Source: Auanema rhodensis (lineage: Eukaryota; Nematoda; Chromadorea; Rhabditida; Rhabditidae). From it: a stretch of 64,000 bases of DNA. The translations under genes and the position numbers were made by a program. Within the stretch, counting starts at the first letter, position 1. Every line of letters starts with the position of its first letter. Below are positions 37,891 through 48,638 of this stretch, piece after piece. The DNA is taken from the NCBI GenBank assembly GCA_964057225.1, contig OZ059900.1, positions 15,391,638 through 15,455,637 on the forward strand, read 5' to 3'. The notes below the pieces were generated by a model. It was given only the letters and a program-made list of their open reading frames with translations. It was not told the origin of the DNA and did not search any database.

Positions 37891-40775
37891 CCAGACGTTG
37901 TACGAACAATTTTGAGCTAGGTTTCATTGACATTGCATGAGTTTGAACACATGAAATCGTAAGTCAAAACCTTGTTTACAGCGAAATTTCCAAAAACTGG
38001 TTTTCCAGCATAATAAAATATTTCTCATGGGAAATACTGTGTTTTTGTATTTTTCTAGTGTTCAGCATGTAAAATGCTTCATTTTAGTATGTAACACGCT
38101 GAAATTCGTTGCATTTGACGACTCATATGAACAAAAATCGATTTAATCAATATTAGCCATAAGGGGCGTGCCCTCAGAATATGCTAATTTCCTTAATTTT
38201 CTAACCCCTGTTTTTTTGTCGTGAAAGTGGAACTAGACGTTGTACGAACAATTTTGAGCTGGGTTTCATTGACATTGCATGAGTTTGAACACATGAAATC
38301 GTAAGTCAAAACCTTGTTTACAGCGAAATTTCCAAAAACTGGTTTTCCAGCATAATAAAATATTTCTCATGAGAAATACTGTGTTTTTGTATTTTTCTAG
38401 TGTTCAGCATGTAAAATGCTTCATTTTAGTATGTAACACGCTGAAATTCGTTGCATTTGACGACTCATATGAACAAAAATCGATTTAATCAATATTAGCC
38501 ATAAGGGGCGTGCCCTCAGAATATGCTAATTTCCTTAATTTTCTAACCCCTGTTTTTTTGTCGTGAAAGTGGAACTAGACGTTGTACGAACAATTTTGAG
38601 CTAGGTTTCATTGACATTGCATGAGTTTGAACACATGAAATCGTAAGTCAAAACCTTGTTTACAGCGAAATTTCCAAAAACTGGTTTTCCAGCATAATAA
38701 AATATTTCTCATGGGAAATACTGTGTTTTTGTATTTTTCTAGTGTTCAGCATGTAAAATGCTTCATTTTAGTATGTAACACGCTGAAATTCGTTGCATTT
38801 GACGACTCATATGAACAAAAATCGATTTAATCAATATTAGCCATAAGGGGCGTGCCCTCAGAATATGCTAATTTCCTTAATTTTCTAATCCCTGTTTTTT
38901 TGTCGTGAAAGTGGAACTAGACATTGTATTAACAATTTTGAGCTAGGTTTCATTGACATTGCATGAGTTTGAACACATGAAATCGTAAGTCAAAACCTTG
39001 TTTACAGCGAAATTTCCAAAAACTGGTTTTCCAGCATAATAAAATATTTCTCATGGGAAATACTGTGTTTTTGTATTTTTCTAGTGTTCAGCATGTAAAA
39101 TGCTTCATTTTAGTATGTAACACGCTGAAATTCGTTGCATTTGACGACTCATATGAACAAAAATCGATTTAATCAATATTAGCCATAAGGGGCGTGCCCT
39201 CTGAATATGCTAATTTCCTTAATTTTCTAACCCCTGTTTTTTTGTCGTGAAAGTGGAACTAGACGTTGTACGAACAATTTTGAGCTAGGTTTCATTGACA
39301 TTGCATGAGTTTGAACACATGAAATCGTAAGTCAAAACCTTGTTAACAGCGAAATTTCCAAAAACTGGTTTTTCAGCATAATAAAATATTTCTCATGAGA
39401 AATACTGTGTTTTTGTATTTTTCTAGTGTTCAGCATGTAAAATGCTTCATTTTAGTATGTAACACGCTGAAATTCGTTGCATTTGACGACTCATATGAAC
39501 AAAAATCGATTTAATCAATATTAGCCATAAGGGGCGTGCCCTCAGAATATGCTAATTTCCTTAATTTTCTAACCCCTGTTTTTTTGTCGTGAAAGTGGAA
39601 CCAGACGTTGTACGAACAATTTTGAGCTAGGTTTCATTGACATTGCATGAGTTTGAACACATGAAATCGTAAGTCAAAACCTTGTTTACAGCGAAATTTC
39701 CAAAAACTGGTTTTCCAGCATAATAAAATATTTCTCATGGGAAATACTGTGTTTTTGTATTTTTCTAGTGTTCAGCATGTAAAATGCTTCATTTTAGTAT
39801 GTAACACGCTGAAATTCGTTGCATTTGACGACTCATATGAACAAAAACCGATTTAATCAATATTAGCCATAAGGGGCGTGCCCTCAGAATATGCTAATTT
39901 CCTTAATTTTCTAACCCCTGTTTTTTTGTCGTGAAAGTGGAACCAGACGTTGTACGAACAATTTTGAGCTAGGTTTCATTGACATTGCATGAGTTTGAAC
40001 ACATGAAATCGTAAGTCAAAACCTTGTTTACAGCGAAATTTCCAAAAACTGGTGTTCCAGCATAATAAAATATTTCTCATGGGAAATACTGTGTTTTTGT
40101 ATTTTTCTAGTGTTCAGCATGTAAAATGCTTCATTTTAGTATGTAACACGCTGAAATTCGTTGCATTTGACGACTCATATGAACAAAAATCGATTTAATC
40201 AATATTAGCCATAAGGGGCGTGCCCTCAGAATATGCTAATTTCCTTAATTTTCTAACCCCTGTTTTTTTGTCGTGAAAGTGGAACCAGACGTTGTACGAA
40301 CAATTTTGAGCTAGGTTTCATTGACATTGCATGAGTTTGAACACATGAAATCGTAAGTCAAAACCTTGTTTACAGCGAAATTTCCAAAAACTGGTTTTCC
40401 AGCATAATAAAATATTTCTCATGGGAAATACTGTGTTTTTGTATTTTTCTAGTGTTCAGCATGTGAAATGCTTCATTTTAGTATGTAACACGCTGAAATT
40501 CGTTGCATTTGACGACTCATATGAACAAAAATCGATTTAATCAATATTAGCCATAAAGGGCGTGCCCTCAGAATATGCTAATGGGGCGTGCCCTCAGAAT
40601 ATGCTAATTTCCTTAATTTTCTAACCCCTGTTTTTTTGTCGTGAAAGTGGAACTAGACGTTGTACGAACAATTTTGAGCTAGGTTTCATTGACATTGCAT
40701 GAGTTTGAACACATGAAATCGTAAGTCAAAACCTTGTTTACAGCGAAATTTCCAAAAACTGGTTTTCCAGCATAA

Positions 40776-41341
40776 TTAATTTTCTAACCCCTGTTTTTTT
40801 GTCGTGAAAGTGGGACTAGACGTTGTACGAACAATTTTGAGCTAGGTTTCATTGACATTGCATGAGTTTGAACACATGAAATCGTAAGTCAAAACCTTGT
40901 TTACCGCGAAATTTCCAAAAACTGGTTTTCCAGCATAATAAAATATTTCTCATGGGAAATACTGTGTTTTTGTATTTTTCTAGTGTTCAGCATGTAAAAT
41001 GCTTCATTTTAGTATGTAACACGCTGAAATTCGTTGCATTTGACGACTCATATGAACAAAAATCGATTTAATCAATATTAGCCATAAGGGGCGTGCCCTC
41101 AGAATATGCTAATAGAAAAATAGAAAAATACAAAAAGAAAAATACAAAAACACAGTATTTCCCATGAGAAATATTTTATTATGCTGGAAAACCAGTTTTT
41201 GGAAATTTCGCTGTAAACAAGGTTTTGACTTACGATTTCATGTGTTCAAACTCATGCAATGTCAATGAAACCTAGCTCAAAATTGTTCGTACAACGTCTA
41301 GTTCCACTTTCACGACAAAAAAACAGGGGTTAGAAAATTAA
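40776..41341. repeat. Long inverted repeat A (about 206-bp arms, 154-bp spacer)
   Basis: Forward arm 40,776-40,981 (unit positions 248-342 then 1-111) and inverted arm 41,136-41,341 are co-linear reverse complements with only a few mismatches, such as GTGGGACTAG and TTACCGCG in the forward arm. The 179-bp deletion in the forward unit is what brings the two arms into register. Confidence 0.88.
41114..41135 (-). repeat. A-rich filler at inversion breakpoint
   Basis: Between the last forward base (GCTAAT, unit position 243) and the inverted piece lie AGAAAAA, then TAGAAAAATACAAAA. Both are reverse complements of the unit's T-rich TTTTGTATTTTTCTA segment. The inverted T-rich segment is therefore present about three times in partial form, which fits slippage or template switching at the breakpoint. 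The same filler is present at 45,703-45,724 and 47,216-47,237. Confidence 0.85.
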
Positions 41342-41402
41342 GGAAATTAGCATATTCTGAGGGCACGCCCCTTATGGCTAATATTGATTAAATCGATTTT
41401 TG
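41136..41402 (-). repeat. Inverted satellite segment 1 (267 bp)
   Basis: Reads as the reverse complement of the unit from position 187 through 342 and on to position 111; for example CATGTGTT at 41,239-41,246 is the reverse of AACACATG. It is co-linear with the forward consensus without gaps. It is the first of only three minus-oriented pieces noticed in the window. Confidence 0.95.
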
Positions 41403-43562
41403 AATATGCTAATTCCCTTAATTTTCTAACTCCTGTTTTTTTGTCGTGAAAGTGGAACTAGACGTTGTACGAACAATTTTGAGCTAGGTTTCATTGACAT
41501 TGCATGAGTTTGAACACATGAAATCGTAAGTCAAAACCTTGTTTACAGCGAAATTTCCAAAAACTGGTTTTCCAGCATAATAAAATATTTCTCATGGGAA
41601 ATACTGTGTTTTTGTATTTTTCTAGTGTTCAGCATGTAAAATGCTTCATTTTAGTATGTAACACGCTGAAATTCGTTGCATTTGACGACTCATATGAACA
41701 AAAATCGATTTAATCAATATTAGCCATATGGGGCGTGCCCTCAGAATATGCTAATTTCCTTAATTTTCTAACCCCTGTTTTTTTGTCGTGAAAGTGGAAC
41801 TAGACGTTGTACGAACAATTTTGAGCAAGGTTTCATTGACATTGCATGAGTTTGAACACATGAAATCGTAAGTCAAAACCTTGTTTACAGCGAAATTTCC
41901 AAAAACTGGTTTTCCAGCATAATAAAATATTTCTCATGGGAAATACTGTGTTTTTGTATTTTTCTAGTGTTCAGCATGTAAAATGCTTCATTTTAGTATG
42001 TAACACGCTGAAATTCGTTGCATTTGACGACTCATATGAACAAAAATCGATTTAATCAATATTAGCCATAAGGGGCGTGCCCTCAGAATATGCTAATTTC
42101 CTTAATTTTCTAACCCCTGTTTTTTTGTCGTGAAAGTGGGACTAGACGTTGTACAAACAATTTTGAGCTAGGTTTCATTGACATTGCATGAGTTTGAACA
42201 CATGAAATCGTAAGTCAAAACCTTGTTTACAGCGAAATTTCCAAAAACTGGTTTTCCAGCATAATAAAATATTTCTCATGGGAAATACTGTGTTTTTGTA
42301 TTTTTCTAGTGTTCAGCATGTAAAATGCTTCATTTTAGTATGTAACACGCTGAAATTCGTTGCATTTGACGACTCATATGAATAAAAATCGATTTAATCA
42401 ATATTAGCAATAAGGGGCGTGCCCTCAGAATATGCTAATTCCCTTAATTTTCTAACCCCTGTTTTTTTGTCGTGAAAGTGGAACTAGACGTTGTACAAAC
42501 AATTTTGAGCTAGGTTTCATTGACATTGCATGAGTTTGAACACATGAAATCGTAAGTCAAAACCTTGTTTACAGCGAAATTTCCAAAAACTGGTTTTCCA
42601 GCATAATAAAATATTTCTCATGGGAAATACTGTGTTTTTGTATTTTTCTAGTGTTCAGCATGTAAAATGCTTCATTTTAGTATGTAACACGCTGAAATTC
42701 GTTGCATTTGACGACTCATATGAACAAAAATCGATTTAATCAATATTAGCCATAAGGGGCGTGCCCTCAGAATATGCTAATTTCCTTAATTTTCTAACCC
42801 CTGTTTTTTGTCGTGAAAGTGGAACTAGACGTTGTAGGAACAATTTTGAGCTAGGTTTCATTGACATTGCATGAGTTTGAACACATGAAATCGTAAGTCA
42901 AAACCTTGTTTACAGCGAAATTTCCAAAAACTGGTTTTCCAGCATAATAAAATATTTCTCATGGGAAATACTGTGTTTTTGTATTTTTCTAGTGTTCAGC
43001 ATGTAAAACACTTCATTTTAGTATGTAACACGCTGAAATTCGTTGCATTTGACGACTCATATGAACAAAAATCGATTTAATCAATATTAGCCATAAGGGG
43101 CGTGCCCTCAGAATATGCTAATTTCCTTAATTTTCTAACCCCTGTTTTTTTGTCGTGAAAGTGGAATTAGACGTTGTAGGAACAATTTTGAGCTAGGTTT
43201 CATTGACATTGCATGAGTTTGAACACATGAAATCGTAAGTCAAAACCTTGTTTACAGCGAAATTTCCAAAAACTGGTTTTCCAGCATAATAAAATATTTC
43301 TCATGGGAAATACTGTGTTTTTGTATTTTTCTAGTGTTCAGCATGTAAAATTCTTCATTTTAGTATGTAACACGCTGAAATTCGTTGCATTTGACGACTC
43401 ATATGAACAAAAATCGATTTAATCAATATTAGCCATAAGGGGCGTGCCCTCAGAATATGCTAATTTCCTTAATTTTCTAACCCCTGTTTTTTGTCGTGAA
43501 AGTGGAACTAGACGTTGTAGGAACAATTTTGAGCTAGGTTTCATTGACATTGCATGAGTTTG

Positions 43563-43902
43563 AACACATGAAATCGTAAGTCAAAACCTTGTTTACAGCG
43601 AAATTTCCAAAAACTGGTTTTCCAGCATAATAAAATATTTCTCATGGGAAATACTGTGTTTTTGTATTTTTCTAGTGTTCAGCATGTGAAACACTTCATT
43701 TTAGTATGTAACACGCTGAAATTCAATGCATTTGACGAATCATATGAACAAAAATCGATTTAATCAATATAAGCCATAGAGGCGTGCCCTCAGAATATGC
43801 TAATTTCCTTAATTTTCTAACCCCTGTTTTTTGTCGTGAAAGTGGAACTAGACGTTGTAGGAACAATTTTGAGCTAGGTTTCATTGACATTGCATGAGTT
43901 TG
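43563..43902 (+). repeat. Most diverged intact monomer (340 bp)
   Basis: Linked changes: GTGAAACACTTC, ATTCAATGC, GACGAATCAT, ATAAGCCATAGAGGCG (one base short) and a 6-T run. The same unit recurs at 46,102-46,441 and 47,615-47,954, each time directly after a rearranged composite. The next unit (43,903-44,244: AAAATACTTC, GAATGTGCT, GGAATTAGACG, GTAAGAAC) recurs after the last copy (47,955-48,296). Confidence 0.88.
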
Positions 43903-45364
43903 AACACATGAAATCGTAAGTCAAAACCTTGTTTACAGCGAAATTTCCAAAAACTGGTTTTCCAGCATAATAAAATATTTCTCATGGGAAATACTGTGTT
44001 TTTGTATTTTTCTAGTGTTCAGCATGTAAAATACTTCATTTTAGTATGTAACACGCTGAAATTCGTTGCATTTGACGACTCATATGAACAAAAATCGATT
44101 TAATCAATATTAGCCATAAGGGGCGTGCCCTCAGAATGTGCTAATTTCCTTAATTTTCTAACCCCTGTTTTTTTGTCGTGAAAGTGGAATTAGACGTTGT
44201 AAGAACAATTTTGAGCTAGGTTTCATTGACATTGCATGAGTTTGAACACATGAAATCGTAAGTCAAAACCTTGTTTACAGCGAAATTTCCAAAAACTGGT
44301 TTTCCAGCATAATAAAATATTTCTCATGGGAAATACTGTGTTTTTGTATTTTTCTAGTGTTCAGCATGTAAAATGCTTCATTTTAGTATGTAACACGCTG
44401 AAATTCGTTGCATTTGACGACTCATATGAACAAAAATCGATTTAATCAATATTAGCCATAAGGGGCGTGCCCTCAGAATATGCTAATTTCCTTAATTTTC
44501 TAACCCCTGTTTTTTTGTCGTGAAAGTGGAACTAGACGTTGTACGAACAATTTTGAGCTAGGTTTCATTGACATTGCATGAGTTTGAACACATGAAATCG
44601 TAAGTCAAAACCTTGTTTACAGCGAAATTTCCAAAAACTGGTGTTCCAGCATAATAAAATATTTCTCATGGGAAATACTGTGTTTTTGTATTTTTCTAGT
44701 GTTCAGCATGTAAAATGCTTCATTTTAGTATGTAACACGCTGAAATTCGTTGCATTTGACGACTCATATGAACAAAAATCGATTTAATCAATATTAGCCA
44801 TAAGGGGCGTGCCCTCAGAATATGCTAATTCCCTTAATTTTCTAACTCCTGTTTTTTTGTCGTGAAAGTGGAACTAGACGTTGTACGAACAATTTTGAGC
44901 TAGGTTTCATTGACATTGCATGAGTTTGAACACATGAAATCGTAAGTCAAAACCTTGTTTACAGCGAAATTTCCAAAAACTGGTTTTCCAGCATAATAAA
45001 ATATTTCTCATGGGAAATACTGTGTTTTTGTATTTTTCTAGTGTTCAGCATGTGAAATGCTTCATATTAGTATGTAACACGCTGAAATTCGTTGCATTTG
45101 ACGACTCATATGAACAAAAATCGATTTAATCAATATTAGCCATAAAGGGCGTGCCCTCAGAATATGCTAATGGGGCGTGCCCTCAGAATATGCTAATTTC
45201 CTTAATTTTCTAACCCCTGTTTTTTTGTCGTGAAAGTGGAACTAGACGTTGTACGAACAATTTTGAGCTAGGTTTCATTGACATTGCATGAGTTTGAACA
45301 CATGAAATCGTAAGTCAAAACCTTGTTTACAGCGAAATTTCCAAAAACTGGTTTTCCAGCATAA

Positions 45365-45930
45365 TTAATTTTCTAACCCCTGTTTTTTTGTCGTGAAAGT
45401 GGGACTAGACGTTGTACGAACAATTTTGAGCTAGGTTTCATTGACATTGCATGAGTTTGAACACATGAAATCGTAAGTCAAAACCTTGTTTACAGCGAAA
45501 TTTCCAAAAACTGGTTTTCCAGCATAATAAAATATTTCTCATGGGAAATACTGTGTTTTTGTATTTTTCTAGTGTTCAGCATGTAAAATGCTTCATTTTA
45601 GTATGTAACACGCTGAAATTCGTTGCATTTGACGACTCATATGAACAAAAATCGATTTAATCAATATTAGCCATAAGGGGCGTGCCCTCAGAATATGCTA
45701 ATAGAAAAATAGAAAAATACAAAAAGAAAAATACAAAAACACAGTATTTCCCATGAGAAATATTTTATTATGCTGGAAAACCAGTTTTTGGAAATTTCGC
45801 TGTAAACAAGGTTTTGACTTACGATTTCATGTGTTCAAACTCATGCAATGTCAATGAAACCTAGCTCAAAATTGTTCGTACAACGTCTAGTTCCACTTTC
45901 ACGACAAAAAAACAGGGGTTAGAAAATTAA
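45365..45930. repeat. Long inverted repeat B
   Basis: Arms 45,365-45,570 and 45,725-45,930, spacer 154 bp; the duplicate of inverted repeat A. The forward arm keeps GTGGGACTAG but has the normal TTACAGCG. Confidence 0.88.
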
Positions 45931-45991
45931 GGAAATTAGCATATTCTGAGGGCACGCCCCTTATGGCTAATATTGATTAAATCGATTTTTG
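45725..45991 (-). repeat. Inverted satellite segment 2 (267 bp)
   Basis: Same piece and same breakpoints as at 41,136, offset 4,589 bp, with the same filler before it and the same forward resumption (GAATATGCTAATTCCC, then ACTCCTG) after it. Confidence 0.95.
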
Positions 45992-46877
45992 AATATGCTA
46001 ATTCCCTTAATTTTCTAACTCCTGTTTTTTTGTCGTGAAAGTGGAACTAGACGTTGTACGAACAATTTTGAGCTAGGTTTCATTGACATTGCATGAGTTT
46101 GAACACATGAAATCGTAAGTCAAAACCTTGTTTACAGCGAAATTTCCAAAAACTGGTTTTCCAGCATAATAAAATATTTCTCATGGGAAATACTGTGTTT
46201 TTGTATTTTTCTAGTGTTCAGCATGTGAAACACTTCATTTTAGTATGTAACACGCTGAAATTCAATGCATTTGACGAATCATATGAACAAAAATCGATTT
46301 AATCAATATAAGCCATAGAGGCGTGCCCTCAGAATATGCTAATTTCCTTAATTTTCTAACCCCTGTTTTTTGTCGTGAAAGTGGAACTAGACGTTGTAGG
46401 AACAATTTTGAGCTAGGTTTCATTGACATTGCATGAGTTTGAACACATGAAATCGTAAGTCAAAACCTTGTTTACAGCGAAATTTCCAAAAACTGGTTTT
46501 CCAGCATAATAAAATATTTCTCATGGGAAATACTGTGTTTTTGTATTTTTCTAGTGTTCAGCATGTGAAATGCTTCATTTTAGTATGTAACACGCTGAAA
46601 TTCGTTGCATTTGACGACTCATATGAACAAAAATCGATTTAATCAATATTAGCCATAAAGGGCGTGCCCTCAGAATATGCTAATGGGGCGTGCCCTCAGA
46701 ATATGCTAATTTCCTTAATTTTCTAACCCCTGTTTTTTTGTCGTGAAAGTGGAACTAGACGTTGTACGAACAATTTTGAGCTAGGTTTCATTGACATTGC
46801 ATGAGTTTGAACACATGAAATCGTAAGTCAAAACCTTGTTTACAGCGAAATTTCCAAAAACTGGTTTTCCAGCATAA

Positions 46878-47443
46878 TTAATTTTCTAACCCCTGTTTTT
46901 TTGTCGTGAAAGTGGGACTAGACGTTGTACGAACAATTTTGAGCTAGGTTTCATTGACATTGCATGAGTTTGAACACATGAAATCGTAAGTCAAAACCTT
47001 GTTTACAGCGAAATTTCCAAAAACTGGTTTTCCAGCATAATAAAATATTTCTCATGGGAAATACTGTGTTTTTGTATTTTTCTAGTGTTCAGCATGTAAA
47101 ATGCTTCATTTTAGTATGTAACACGCTGAAATTCGTTGCATTTGACGACTCATATGAACAAAAATCGATTTAATCAATATTAGCCATAAGGGGCGTGCCC
47201 TCAGAATATGCTAATAGAAAAATAGAAAAATACAAAAAGAAAAATACAAAAACACAGTATTTCCCATGAGAAATATTTTATTATGCTGGAAAACCAGTTT
47301 TTGGAAATTTCGCTGTAAACAAGGTTTTGACTTACGATTTCATGTGTTCAAACTCATGCAATGTCAATGAAACCTAGCTCAAAATTGTTCGTACAACGTC
47401 TAGTTCCACTTTCACGACAAAAAAACAGGGGTTAGAAAATTAA
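46878..47443. repeat. Long inverted repeat C
   Basis: Arms 46,878-47,083 and 47,238-47,443, spacer 154 bp; the duplicate of inverted repeat B, 1,513 bp downstream. Confidence 0.88.
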
Positions 47444-47504
47444 GGAAATTAGCATATTCTGAGGGCACGCCCCTTATGGCTAATATTGATTAAATCGATT
47501 TTTG
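47238..47504 (-). repeat. Inverted satellite segment 3 (267 bp)
   Basis: Same piece and breakpoints as at 45,725, offset 1,513 bp. It is followed by the forward partial unit and then by a GTGAAACACTTC-type unit (47,615). Confidence 0.95.
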
Positions 47505-47614
47505 AATATGCTAATTCCCTTAATTTTCTAACTCCTGTTTTTTTGTCGTGAAAGTGGAACTAGACGTTGTACGAACAATTTTGAGCTAGGTTTCATTGAC
47601 ATTGCATGAGTTTG

Positions 47615-48638
47615 AACACATGAAATCGTAAGTCAAAACCTTGTTTACAGCGAAATTTCCAAAAACTGGTTTTCCAGCATAATAAAATATTTCTCATGGG
47701 AAATACTGTGTTTTTGTATTTTTCTAGTGTTCAGCATGTGAAACACTTCATTTTAGTATGTAACACGCTGAAATTCAATGCATTTGACGAATCATATGAA
47801 CAAAAATCGATTTAATCAATATAAGCCATAGAGGCGTGCCCTCAGAATATGCTAATTTCCTTAATTTTCTAACCCCTGTTTTTTGTCGTGAAAGTGGAAC
47901 TAGACGTTGTAGGAACAATTTTGAGCTAGGTTTCATTGACATTGCATGAGTTTGAACACATGAAATCGTAAGTCAAAACCTTGTTTACAGCGAAATTTCC
48001 AAAAACTGGTTTTCCAGCATAATAAAATATTTCTCATGGGAAATACTGTGTTTTTGTATTTTTCTAGTGTTCAGCATGTAAAATACTTCATTTTAGTATG
48101 TAACACGCTGAAATTCGTTGCATTTGACGACTCATATGAACAAAAATCGATTTAATCAATATTAGCCATAAGGGGCGTGCCCTCAGAATGTGCTAATTTC
48201 CTTAATTTTCTAACCCCTGTTTTTTTGTCGTGAAAGTGGAATTAGACGTAGTAAGAACAATTTTGAGCTAGGTTTCATTGACATTGCATGAGTTTGAACA
48301 CATGAAATCGTAAGTCAAAACCTTGTTTACAGCGAAATTTCCAAAAACTGGTTTTCCAGCATAATAAAATATTTCTCATGGGAAATACTGTGTTTTTGTA
48401 TTTTTCTAGTGTTCAGCATGTAAAATGCTTCATTTTAGTATGTAACACGCTGAAATTCGTTGCATTTGACGACTCATATGAACAAAAATCGATTTAATCA
48501 ATATTAGCCATAAGGGGCGTGCCCTCAGAATATGCTAATTTCCTTAATTTTCTAACCCCTGTTTTTTTGTCGTGAAAGTGGAACTAGACGTTGTACGAAC
48601 AATTTTGAGCTAGGTTTCATTGACATTGCATGAGTTTG
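47615..48638 (+). repeat. Copy of 43,563-44,586 (offset 4,052 bp)
   Basis: Three successive units match: GTGAAACACTTC/CATAGAGGCG; then AAAATACTTC, GAATGTGCT, GGAATTAGACG and GTAAGAAC (with one extra change, GACGTAGTAAG, at 48,250); then an ordinary unit. This shows that composites B and C were placed between two copies of the same block, as unequal exchange would do. Confidence 0.8.

Larger units (their letters stand above)
10927..39997 (+). repeat. Array domain 2 (middle haplotype group)
   Basis: About 85 units, all 342 bp except one of 343 bp (an extra T at about 22,480). Diagnostic variants: GACATTGTATTAAC (from 11,562 to 38,922), CATGGGTATTAC (10,670 to 34,610), CATAAAGGGCG, GTTGTAGGAAC, ACCCCAGTTTT, AAATTTTCAAAA, AAGGCGCG and GGAACCAGACG. 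Several travel together, for example AAAGGGCG, then ATTGTATTAAC, then GGGTATTAC in the next unit. CATGATAAA, AGTTTGTAAC and CCCTTG of the flanks are not seen here. No gene is present. Confidence 0.8.
40340..41512 (+). repeat. Rearranged composite, copy A
   Basis: Order: a 368-bp unit with an extra copy of GGGGCGTGCCCTCAGAATAT plus GCTAAT (junction GCTAAT/GGGGCG at 40,582); a 163-bp unit with a 179-bp internal deletion (junction about 40,775, CATAA/TTAATTTT); a partial forward unit 40,871-41,113; an A-rich filler; an inverted satellite piece 41,136-41,402; and a forward partial unit resuming at unit position 233. Identical junctions recur in copies B and C, which shows one founding event followed by duplication. 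Confidence 0.92.
44929..46101 (+). repeat. Rearranged composite, copy B
   Basis: All junctions of copy A lie exactly 4,589 bp downstream: the 26-bp duplication at 45,170, the deletion at about 45,364, the A-rich filler from 45,703 and the inverted piece 45,725-45,991. It is preceded by the unit at 44,587 carrying GGTGTTCCAG, as copy A is preceded by a GGTGTTCCAG unit at 39,998. A private change is CATATTAG at about 45,063. Confidence 0.92.
46442..47614 (+). repeat. Rearranged composite, copy C
   Basis: The junctions of copy B recur 1,513 bp downstream: 46,683, about 46,877, 47,216 and the inverted piece 47,238-47,504. Thus 45,297-46,809 and 46,810 onward form a tandem 1,513-bp higher-order unit (163 + 642 + 340 + 368 bp), which is not a multiple of 342. 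Confidence 0.92.
39998..48638 (+). repeat. Array domain 3: rearranged zone
   Basis: This is the only part of the window where unit phase and orientation break. It holds three composites with a 26-bp duplication, a deletion and an inverted piece (starting 40340, 44929 and 46442), between more ordinary units with 6-T instead of 7-T runs (about 42,806, 43,489, 43,829, 46,368, 47,880). The most diverged intact unit (43,563-43,902) and its copies also lie here. No gene is present. Confidence 0.88.

Noticed and set aside
41114-41402. Inserted transposon or retroposon (A-rich start, sharp junctions)
   Set aside because: The A-rich part is the reverse complement of the unit's own T-rich segment, the body is satellite in reverse, and there are no target-site duplications, terminal repeats or foreign sequence.
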